DNA from: JACJXF01 sp964349045
Lineage (GTDB): Bacteria > Bacteroidota > Bacteroidia > Bacteroidales > GCA-2748055
Length of the DNA: 5,654 nucleotides
NCBI GenBank assembly: GCA_964349045.1
Contig: CAYGFI010000245.1
Span: 1-5,654 of the forward strand
Reading direction: 5' to 3'
The notes beneath the pieces were generated by a model, which worked only from the letters and a program-made list of their open reading frames with translations, did not search any database and was not told where the DNA came from. Each line of letters opens with the position of its first letter. The first letter of the stretch is position 1. Made by a program: the position numbers and the translations under genes. Below are positions 1 to 5,524 of this stretch, one piece after another.

Positions 1-192
1 TTCTTCAGCAACCACTTCCGGAGTTTCTTCAGCAACCACTTCCGGAGTTTCTTCAGCAACCACTTCCGGAGTTTCTTCAACAACCACTTCCGGGGCTTCT
101 TCAACAACCACTTCCGGGGTTTCTTCAACAACTATTTCCGGGGTTTCTTCTGCAACTAATTCCGGCGTTTCTTCAGCAACTACTTCCGGGGC
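1..192 (-). repeat. 24-bp coding tandem repeat, eight copies
   Basis: Eight head-to-tail 24-bp units (1-24, 25-48, 49-72, 73-96, 97-120, 121-144, 145-168, 169-192) encode the octapeptide repeat of the leftward protein. The three units nearest the window edge (1-72) are identical at the nucleotide level, whereas the units nearer the gene start carry several substitutions each. A half unit at 193-204 (VAEE) marks the inner boundary. The pattern suggests recent expansion on the C-terminal side. The array probably continues beyond base 1. Confidence 0.93.
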
Positions 193-360
193 TTCTTCAG
201 CAACCGGTTCAACCGGTTCCATACTTACATCGTTCTGTTCTTCAGTTGGTTCAGCTTTGAACTCAACTTCATTTTTTTCAGTTTGTTCAACTTCAATTTT
301 TTCAACTTTCTCTTTAGTTACCACCTTCTTCCGAGAAACATCTTTTAATTTTTCAGTCAT
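1..360 (-). CDS. Acidic octapeptide-repeat protein, N-terminal part (runs off left edge)
   Basis: An open reading frame reads leftward from ATG at 360-358 and stays open for 120 codons to the window edge, so the C-terminus is missing. Residues 1-56 are highly charged and Lys/Glu-rich (starting MTEKLKDVSRKKVV). Residues 57-120 are eight consecutive octapeptides of form (T/A)PE(V/L/I)V(A/V)EE. There is no signal peptide or membrane segment, and the composition predicts a disordered acidic tail. Substitutions between repeat copies keep the reading frame and are mostly conservative (V/I/L, A/V, T/A), which supports real translation. A good Bacteroidetes promoter lies about 55 bases upstream of the start. 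I do not recognise the protein. Bacteroidota proteins with a DUF349 domain often have acidic, low-complexity N-termini of this kind, but that domain would be beyond the edge, so this is only a guess. Sure of a gene, unsure of its identity. Confidence 0.8.
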   Translation of the reverse strand, partial: MTEKLKDVSRKKVVTKEKVEKIEVEQTEKNEVEFKAEPTEEQNDVSMEPVEPVAEEAPEVVAEETPELVAEETPEIVVEETPEVVVEEAPEVVVEETPEVVAEETPEVVAEETPEVVAEE

Positions 361-415
361 TTAGATAATAAAATTTTAATAAATAAGTTAGACATTATGT
401 TGATTTTTCGAGCGG

Positions 416-448
416 CAAAGGTAAGATTTTCTTTTTTAAATTAGCAAA
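416..448 (-). promoter_or_regulatory. Bacteroidetes-type promoter of the leftward gene
   Basis: Read on the minus strand, TACCTTTG (423 to 416) matches the Bacteroidetes housekeeping -7 consensus TAnnTTTG exactly. A TTTG -33 element (448 to 445) lies 21 nt upstream of it. Transcription would start near 410, giving a leader of about 50 nt before the ATG at 360. The leader is A/T-rich and lacks a Shine-Dalgarno sequence, as is usual in this phylum. Confidence 0.75.
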
Positions 449-508
449 AATCATAAACAATAAATTATATTACAGGGCTTTCTGACATGATTTAATGCTA
501 CCGTTTTC

Positions 509-534
509 AAATTACCTGTATAATGTGGTAATTT
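509..534. repeat. Perfect 8-bp inverted repeat in the intergenic region
   Basis: AAATTACC (509-516) and GGTAATTT (527-534) are exact reverse complements around a 10-nt centre. The structure could be an operator with two half-sites one to two helical turns apart, or a weak hairpin. It has only two G-C pairs per stem and no clean T-run after it, so it is a poor candidate for an intrinsic terminator. A TATAAT (519-524) sits in the loop, but that is not the promoter type expected in this phylum. Confidence 0.55.
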
Positions 535-633
535 TATTTCCTTTATCAAGGGATTTTGTAATGGTTTATGAGACCGGGATCTGAAAAAATTGAAAAACAT
601 GTTCTACCGGCCTTCTGTAATCATTAAATACGT

Positions 634-641
634 TAAATTTG
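634..641 (+). promoter_or_regulatory. Candidate -7 box for ugd
   Basis: TAAATTTG matches the Bacteroidetes -7 consensus TAnnTTTG and lies 25 nt before the ugd start codon, which predicts a leader of roughly 20 nt. No TTTG -33 element is present at the usual distance, so the assignment rests on the -7 box and its position only. In such an AT-rich stretch a chance match is possible. Confidence 0.4.
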
Positions 642-666
642 AATTCTCAAAATAAATAACTCTTAA

Positions 667-2004
667 ATGAAAATTGCTATAATCGGTACGGGGTACGTTG
701 GTCTGGTTTCAGGAACTTGCTTTGCTGAAACCGGCATCACAGTTACCTGTGTGGATATTGATGAAGTGAAAATCAATAAACTCAGGCAGGGAATTGTTCC
801 TATCTTTGAACCTGGTCTTGAGACCATGATTGAAAATAATGTTTCCAAAAATCGTTTATTTTTCAGTACGGATCTAAAAGCAAGCATTTTGGATTGCGAT
901 GCAGTTTTTATTGCAGTTGGCACTCCACCTGATGAAGATGGCAGCGCTGATATGAAATACGTCCTTGCCGTTGCCCATGATATAGGCAAATACATGCAAA
1001 ACTACCTGGTGGTTGTAAATAAAAGTACAGTTCCCATTGGTACGGCTAAAAAAGTAAAAGATGCAGTGCAGGCTGAACTGGTAAAAAGAAACTCAGCTTT
1101 GGAATTTGATGTTGCCTCCAATCCTGAATTTCTAAAAGAGGGGGCTGCCATAACAGATTTTCTGAAACCCGACCGTATTGTTGTAGGTGTTGCCTCTGAG
1201 CGGGCTGAAAAGATCATGCAGCGACTTTATAAACCATTTTTGCTTAACGGTCACCCCTTGCTGTTTATGGATATTCCATCTGCTGAAATGACAAAATACA
1301 CAGCAAATGCAATGCTGGCAACGAAAATCAGCTTTATGAACGATATTGCCAACCTTTGTGAAATTGTCGGGGCAGATGTAAATATGGTAAGAAAAGGCAT
1401 CGGAAGCGACAGTCGAATCGGAAACAAATTTATTTATCCTGGCGTGGGTTATGGAGGGAGTTGCTTTCCCAAGGATGTGAAAGCTCTGATCCGTACATCA
1501 CAGGAGAATCATTATTCCCTTGAAATTTTAAAAGCGGTTGAAAACGTAAATGAAAGACAAAAGCAGGTTCTCACCACCAAGATTTTCAACCATTTTGGAA
1601 AAAACCTGAAAGGAAAAACCTTTGCTTTGTGGGGACTTAGTTTCAAACCACAAACTGATGACATGCGTGAAGCTCCCTCCCTCGTTATAATTAAACAGTT
1701 ACTCGAAGCCGGAGCCAAGGTTAAAGCCTATGATCCGGTTGCGATGGAAGAAGCCAAACATTATATCGGAGACCGCATTACTTATTCAAAAGATATGTAT
1801 GAAGCCCTCATAGATGCTGATGCTTTGGCAATTGTAACCGAATGGCCCGAATTCAGAGTCCCTAACTATAAGGTAATGGAAAAACTGCTGATGAATAAAG
1901 TTATTTTTGATGGCAGGAATATATATGATACAACTGAGATGAAGGAATTTGGGTACACCTATTATAGTATTGGTCGTGCAACTATTAAGTCTGAAATTTC
2001 ATGA
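667..2004 (+). CDS. ugd: UDP-glucose 6-dehydrogenase
   Basis: This cytosolic enzyme oxidises UDP-glucose to UDP-glucuronate in two NAD+-dependent steps. The 445-residue product has the usual length and the three-part architecture of the UDP-glucose/GDP-mannose dehydrogenase family. An N-terminal Rossmann fold carries GTGYVGL (residues 7-13), followed by the STVPIGT and NPEFLKEGAA motifs. The central domain contains TKYTANAML, with Lys210 and Asn214, and GYGGSCFPKD, with the catalytic nucleophile Cys266 and Asp270. Spacing of these four residues matches characterised family members. The C-terminal UDP-binding domain includes LWGLSFKPQTDDMREAPS. The start at 667 is the ATG directly before the nucleotide-binding motif, with an A-rich leader and no Shine-Dalgarno. 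The stop codon overlaps the next start in an ATGA (2001-2004), indicating translational coupling with uxs, which uses its product. Confidence 0.97.
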   Translation: MKIAIIGTGYVGLVSGTCFAETGITVTCVDIDEVKINKLRQGIVPIFEPGLETMIENNVSKNRLFFSTDLKASILDCDAVFIAVGTPPDEDGSADMKYVLAVAHDIGKYMQNYLVVVNKSTVPIGTAKKVKDAVQAELVKRNSALEFDVASNPEFLKEGAAITDFLKPDRIVVGVASERAEKIMQRLYKPFLLNGHPLLFMDIPSAEMTKYTANAMLATKISFMNDIANLCEIVGADVNMVRKGIGSDSRIGNKFIYPGVGYGGSCFPKDVKALIRTSQENHYSLEILKAVENVNERQKQVLTTKIFNHFGKNLKGKTFALWGLSFKPQTDDMREAPSLVIIKQLLEAGAKVKAYDPVAMEEAKHYIGDRITYSKDMYEALIDADALAIVTEWPEFRVPNYKVMEKLLMNKVIFDGRNIYDTTEMKEFGYTYYSIGRATIKSEIS

Positions 2005-2933
2005 AAAGAATACTTGTAACCGGAGGGGCCGGATTTATTGGCTCTCACCTCTGCGAAAGGCTTATAAATGAAGAGAATGAGGTTATTTGCCTGGATAATT
2101 ATTTCACAGGTACCCGAAAAAACATCGTTCATCTTCTGCACCATCCTTACTTTGAACTTGTGCGGTCGGATGTGACTATGCCTTTTTATGCGGAAGTAGA
2201 CGAAATTTATAACCTGGCTTGTCCTGCTTCCCCGATTCATTACCAGTTTAATCCCATTAAAACCATTAAAACTTCTGTAATGGGAGCCATCAATATGCTG
2301 GGACTTGCTAAACGGGTGAAAGCTAAGATCCTGCAAGCCTCAACAAGTGAAGTTTATGGTGACCCGAAAATTCATCCCCAGCCCGAAGAATACTGGGGAA
2401 ATGTGAATCCGATCGGACCCCGTTCATGCTACGATGAAGGAAAACGATGTGCTGAAACACTTTTTATGGATTACCATAATCAAAACAAAGTTAAAATAAA
2501 GATTGTAAGAATATTCAATACTTACGGACCCCGCATGCATCCTAACGATGGCAGGGTTGTGTCCAATTTCATCGTTCAGTCTTTGCAAAATAAACCGATT
2601 ACCATATACGGGGATGGAAGTCAGACACGCAGCTTTCAGTATGTTGATGATCTGGTGGAAGGGATGGTCAGGATGATGCAGACTGCAGATGACATAATCG
2701 GTCCTGTGAATATCGGGAATCCGGGAGAATTTACGATTTTGCAGCTTGCCAGGATGATTATTAAAATGACCGGGTCCTCCTCTGAAATAGTTTTCACGTC
2801 ACTTCCTGAAGACGATCCCCTTCAACGAAGACCTGTTATCGATAAGGCTAATAACATTCTCGGGGGATGGAAGCCAAAAGTTCAGCTTGAAGAAGGACTT
2901 GCAAAGACGATAGAGTATTTTAAAAGTGCCTAA
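2001..2933 (+). CDS. uxs: UDP-glucuronate decarboxylase (UDP-xylose synthase)
   Basis: The product converts UDP-glucuronate to UDP-xylose through a bound NAD+ that oxidises C4, allows decarboxylation of C5, and then reduces the 4-keto intermediate. At 310 residues it is a normal soluble bacterial form without the N-terminal membrane anchor of animal homologues. It is an extended short-chain dehydrogenase with TGGAGFIGSH (residues 7-16). The UXS signature ACPASPIHYQ is followed by QASTSEVYGDP (Ser116, Glu117) and the SCYDEGKR motif with catalytic Tyr144 and Lys148. RIFNTYGPRM and GDGSQTRSFQYVDD follow in the expected order. These UXS-specific motifs distinguish it from dTDP-glucose 4,6-dehydratase and UDP-galactose epimerase relatives. 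It overlaps ugd by 4 nt, so the two consecutive enzymes are likely made together. Confidence 0.95.
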   Translation: MKRILVTGGAGFIGSHLCERLINEENEVICLDNYFTGTRKNIVHLLHHPYFELVRSDVTMPFYAEVDEIYNLACPASPIHYQFNPIKTIKTSVMGAINMLGLAKRVKAKILQASTSEVYGDPKIHPQPEEYWGNVNPIGPRSCYDEGKRCAETLFMDYHNQNKVKIKIVRIFNTYGPRMHPNDGRVVSNFIVQSLQNKPITIYGDGSQTRSFQYVDDLVEGMVRMMQTADDIIGPVNIGNPGEFTILQLARMIIKMTGSSSEIVFTSLPEDDPLQRRPVIDKANNILGGWKPKVQLEEGLAKTIEYFKSA

Positions 2934-2949
2934 TGTAAAAATAAACAAT

Positions 2950-3837
2950 ATGAAAGGTATTATCCTCGCCGGCGGATCCGGAACCCGTTTGTATCCCATC
3001 ACCAAAAGTATTTCCAAACAGATCATCCCGGTTTACGATAAACCAATGATCTATTATCCCCTTTCCGTATTAATGCTTTCCGGTATAAAAGAGATTCTTA
3101 TCATTTCAACTCCTAAGGATCTGCCCTTATACCAGGATTTACTGGGTAACGGAAACCAGCTTGGATTGAAACTGAGCTATGCTGAACAGCCCTCCCCCGA
3201 CGGACTGGCACAGGCATTTATTATCGGAGAGGAATTTGTGGGAAAATCACCCGTTTGCCTTATACTTGGAGATAATATTTTCTATGGTCATGGTTTTGGA
3301 AAGACGCTTCTTGAAACTTCAAAAATAACAAGTGGAGCTGTGGTATTTGGCTATTACGTTACCGATCCTGAAAGATACGGTGTTGCAGAATTCGATGAAA
3401 AAGGAAATGTTTTGAGCCTGGAAGAAAAACCCTCTGAACCAAAATCTAATTATGCCGTAACAGGACTCTATTTTTATGACAACACCGTTGTTAAAAAAGC
3501 TAAATCACTTAAACCCTCTCCCAGGGGTGAGCTGGAGATTACTGATCTAAATAAACTTTATCTCCGGGAAGGAAGTCTGCATGTAAAATTAATGGGCCGG
3601 GGAATGGCGTGGCTCGACACCGGTACGCAGGACAGTCTGCTTCAGGCATCTAATTATATTTACACCATTGAAAAGCGACAGGGATTGAAAATATCCTGCA
3701 TCGAAGAAATTGCATTTAAAAGAGGGTTTATTGAAAAAACTCAACTACTTAAACTGGCAAAAGAGATGGGGAAAAGTCAATATGGGGAGTACCTTTGGAG
3801 TATTGCGAATGAGAAGATTTTGACGTTTAATGATTAG
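2950..3837 (+). CDS. rfbA: Glucose-1-phosphate thymidylyltransferase
   Basis: RfbA (RmlA) joins glucose-1-phosphate and dTTP to give dTDP-glucose and pyrophosphate, the first step of dTDP-L-rhamnose synthesis. It is usually inhibited by the end product dTDP-rhamnose. The 295-residue protein has the nucleotidyltransferase signature GGSGTRLYP (residues 8-16) and Lys23 in SISKQ. The PVYDKPMIYYPLS segment comes next. Metal-binding Asp108 lies in LGDNIFYG and Asp223 in AWLDTGT. The EEKPSEPKSNYAVTGLYFYD and RGELEITD motifs complete a full-length match. I chose the ATG at 2950. An in-frame GTG at 2926 would add eight residues (MPNVKINN) not typical of the family and would overlap uxs. From 2950 the gap to uxs is 16 nt, with an A-rich leader. 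The stop codon TAG contributes its last base to the following tandem array. Confidence 0.96.
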   Translation: MKGIILAGGSGTRLYPITKSISKQIIPVYDKPMIYYPLSVLMLSGIKEILIISTPKDLPLYQDLLGNGNQLGLKLSYAEQPSPDGLAQAFIIGEEFVGKSPVCLILGDNIFYGHGFGKTLLETSKITSGAVVFGYYVTDPERYGVAEFDEKGNVLSLEEKPSEPKSNYAVTGLYFYDNTVVKKAKSLKPSPRGELEITDLNKLYLREGSLHVKLMGRGMAWLDTGTQDSLLQASNYIYTIEKRQGLKISCIEEIAFKRGFIEKTQLLKLAKEMGKSQYGEYLWSIANEKILTFND

Positions 3838-4020
3838 AGTTACGGAGTTACGAGGTTACGGAGTTACGAGGTTACGGAGTTACGGAGTTACGAGGTTACG
3901 GGGTTACGGAGTTACGGAGTTACGGAGTTACGAGGTTACGGGGTTACGGAGTTACGGAGTTACGAGGTTACGGGGTTACGGAGTTACGAGGTTACGGGGT
4001 TACGGAGTTACGGAGTTACG
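3837..4020 (+). repeat. Array 1: 23 tandem 8-nt units RRGTTACG
   Basis: The array begins at the G of the rfbA stop codon and runs without interruption for 184 nt, exactly 23 units of 8 nt. Only the first two bases vary: GAGTTACG (type A, 13 copies), AGGTTACG (type B, 6) and GGGTTACG (type C, 4). The order is AABABAABCAAABCAABCABCAA. B always follows A, and C always follows B. It therefore appears to have grown by duplication of multi-unit blocks such as ABC (24 nt). There are no spacers, so it is not a CRISPR array. With the 52 nt after it, it fills the 235-nt gap between rfbA and rfbC. It contains no stop codon in any forward frame, while the reverse strand has TAA in every unit. Function unknown. 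Confidence 0.97.
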
Positions 4021-4046
4021 CGTCAATCGTCGCGAAATTAATGTAC

Positions 4047-4060
4047 ATTGAATATTCAAT
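4047..4060. promoter_or_regulatory. Perfect 14-bp palindrome upstream of rfbC
   Basis: ATTGAATATTCAAT is identical to its own reverse complement and ends 12 nt before the rfbC start codon, in the short unique stretch between array 1 and the gene. It could be a binding site for a dimeric regulator or an mRNA hairpin near the translation start. No full Bacteroidetes promoter is evident beside it; TAGATTTA at 4062-4069 is only a one-mismatch -7 box. The palindrome is directly visible, but its function is inferred. Confidence 0.45.
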
Positions 4061-4072
4061 ATAGATTTACAC

Positions 4073-4633
4073 ATGACAGGAAAAAAAACACATATCCCGG
4101 GGCTGCTAATTCTGGAACCGAAGGTCATAGAAGACAGTCGCGGATATTTTTACGAGAGTTTTAATAAAGAGAAAATGCTGGCAGCAGGAATCAGCATGGA
4201 GTTTTTGCAGGACAACCAGTCGAAATCCCAATATGGTGTTATAAGGGGATTGCATTACCAGAAAAATCCTTTTGCCCAGTCAAAACTGGTACGGGTTCTG
4301 GAAGGCAAAATATTCGATGTGGCGCTTGACATCAGGAAAGGATCACCAATGTATGGCTCCTGGTTCGGATTAGAATTAAACTCTGAAAACAAATTCCAGC
4401 TTTTTATTCCAAAAGGTTTTGCACATGGATTTTCAGTGTTAAGCGAAACGGCAGTGGTACTTTACAAATGCGATGTATATTACAATCCGGCTTCTGAAGC
4501 AGGAATACAATGCATGGATCCGCTTTTAAAAATCGACTGGAAAATTGAGAAAGGCAAGGAAATCATCTCTGCCAAAGATTTGAAACAACCCGTATTTGAA
4601 AACGCCGATCATAACTTTATTTTTGAAGACTGA
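4073..4633 (+). CDS. rfbC: dTDP-4-dehydrorhamnose 3,5-epimerase
   Basis: RfbC (RmlC) epimerises dTDP-4-dehydro-6-deoxy-D-glucose at C3 and C5 to dTDP-4-dehydro-L-rhamnose, the third step of the pathway. The 186-residue product is a single cupin (jelly-roll) domain of normal length that acts as a cytosolic dimer in characterised relatives. Visible motifs, in order, are DSRGYFYESF, LQDNQSKSQYGVIRGLHYQ with catalytic His61, and Lys71 in AQSKLVRV. FDVALDIRKGSP and IPKGFAHGFSVLS follow, then Tyr131 in LYKCDVYY and Asp169 in SAKD. These correspond in position to the family's His-Asp dyad, lysine and active-site tyrosine. The ATG at 4073 gives the expected N-terminus; the second residue context (MTGKKTHIPGLLILEPK) aligns with known members. 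It is separated from rfbA by array 1 and a palindrome, which may loosen its co-expression with the upstream genes. Confidence 0.96.
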   Translation: MTGKKTHIPGLLILEPKVIEDSRGYFYESFNKEKMLAAGISMEFLQDNQSKSQYGVIRGLHYQKNPFAQSKLVRVLEGKIFDVALDIRKGSPMYGSWFGLELNSENKFQLFIPKGFAHGFSVLSETAVVLYKCDVYYNPASEAGIQCMDPLLKIDWKIEKGKEIISAKDLKQPVFENADHNFIFED

Positions 4634-4660
4634 AAAAAGAAATATTCAGAACCATATGTA

Positions 4661-5524
4661 ATGAAAAACATTTTAATTTGCGGAGCAAAAGGGCAGTTGG
4701 GATCTTCATTTCGGGAGCTTGCTGTTGATTTCCCGGAATTCAGCTTTGATTTTACAGATATTGAAGAACTCGATATTCTCGACTCTGTTTCACTGAATCT
4801 TTATGTTAAGGAAACCCATCCTGATTTTATAATAAACTGCGCTGCATTTACCCTGGTCGACAAAGCTGAGACTGATAGGGAAAAGGCCTTCCTCTTAAAT
4901 GCAGAAGCTGTAAAAAATCTCCTGAAAGCCACGAGTCAAATTGATGCAAAATTAATTCACATTTCAACCGACTATGTTTTCAATGGAAAAAGTTATCTGC
5001 CATACAAAGAGAGCGACATTCCCGATCCTGATTCTGTTTATGGACTTAGTAAGCTCAAGGGAGAAATTTACCTGGTCAATTCACCCTCAGCGATCATTAT
5101 CCGTACCTCCTGGTTGTATTCCAACTACGGACACAATTTCATGAAAACTGTACTCCGGCTTGGAAAAGAAAAAGAAGAGATCAGGATAATTTTTGATCAG
5201 GTTGGCACTCCGACTTTCGCGGGCGATCTGGCAGAGGCAATAGTGCAGATAGTTAAAATTACTTCGGAAGATTATTCACTGTTCATTCCGGGAGTTTATC
5301 ATTATTCTAACGAGGGTGTGGCAAGCTGGTACGATTTCGCAAAAGAAATTATTGATCTCGCCGGATTGAAAACAAGGGTACTACCCATCGAAACATATGA
5401 ATATCTCCTTCCCGCTCCCCGTCCGCAGTATAGTGTTTTGAATAAGAAGAAAATCAGAGATACTTTTGGGATTAACATCAGGCATTGGAAGGATGCGTTG
5501 AAGGAGTGTTTGGGGAAATCGTGA
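4661..5524 (+). CDS. rfbD: dTDP-4-dehydrorhamnose reductase
   Basis: RfbD (RmlD) reduces dTDP-4-dehydro-L-rhamnose to dTDP-L-rhamnose with NAD(P)H, the last step of the pathway. The 287-residue product is a complete extended short-chain dehydrogenase. It has the nucleotide-binding GAKGQLG (residues 8-14), INCAAFTLVDKAE, and ISTDYVFNG with Thr103. The catalytic YGLSK motif has Tyr127 and Lys131, and RTSWLYS follows. The Thr/Tyr/Lys spacing matches the characterised Salmonella enzyme, shifted by one residue. The C-terminal half includes DQVGTPTFAGDLA and the PAPRPQYSVLNKKK segment typical of the family. It starts 27 nt after rfbC behind an A-rich leader (AAAAAAGAAAT), so the two consecutive enzymes are probably co-transcribed. 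Its TGA stop codon lies inside the first unit of array 2. Confidence 0.96.
   Translation: MKNILICGAKGQLGSSFRELAVDFPEFSFDFTDIEELDILDSVSLNLYVKETHPDFIINCAAFTLVDKAETDREKAFLLNAEAVKNLLKATSQIDAKLIHISTDYVFNGKSYLPYKESDIPDPDSVYGLSKLKGEIYLVNSPSAIIIRTSWLYSNYGHNFMKTVLRLGKEKEEIRIIFDQVGTPTFAGDLAEAIVQIVKITSEDYSLFIPGVYHYSNEGVASWYDFAKEIIDLAGLKTRVLPIETYEYLLPAPRPQYSVLNKKKIRDTFGINIRHWKDALKECLGKS

Larger units (their letters stand above)
361..666. other. Divergent intergenic region
   Basis: This 306-bp AT-rich stretch separates the leftward repeat-protein gene from the rightward ugd gene. It holds a strong Bacteroidetes-type promoter for the leftward gene (416-448), a perfect 8-bp inverted repeat (509-534) and a candidate -7 box for ugd (634-641). 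I see no convincing small open reading frame, tRNA or riboswitch in it. No rho-independent terminator is expected here because both genes point outward. Confidence 0.7.

Noticed and set aside
519..524. TATAAT as a sigma-70 type -10 box
   Set aside because: The window's other features indicate Bacteroidota, whose main sigma factor uses TAnnTTTG. There is no matching -35 element, and the hexamer lies in the loop of an inverted repeat in AT-rich DNA.
509..540. Rho-independent terminator
   Set aside because: The stem has only two G-C pairs and lacks a clean T-run. The flanking genes diverge from this region, so no terminator is expected.
2926..2949. GTG at 2926 as the start of rfbA
   Set aside because: It would overlap uxs and add eight residues not typical of the family. 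The ATG at 2950 directly precedes the conserved KGIILAGGSGTR segment and leaves a normal A-rich leader.
663..3026. Several leftward reading frames of 68-124 codons opposite ugd, uxs and the start of rfbA
   Set aside because: They lie opposite strongly supported, full-length enzymes, have no recognisable motifs or leaders, and are best explained as antisense shadows.
3837..4020. CRISPR array
   Set aside because: Units are 8 nt with no unique spacers and no cas genes nearby. It is a simple tandem repeat.
3830..4051. A 73-codon forward reading frame overlapping the end of rfbA, as a protein-coding gene
   Set aside because: It consists almost entirely of the 8-nt array read through, so its openness follows from the absence of stop triplets in the unit. 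The peptide is low complexity and there is no independent sign of translation. It is kept only as a finding.
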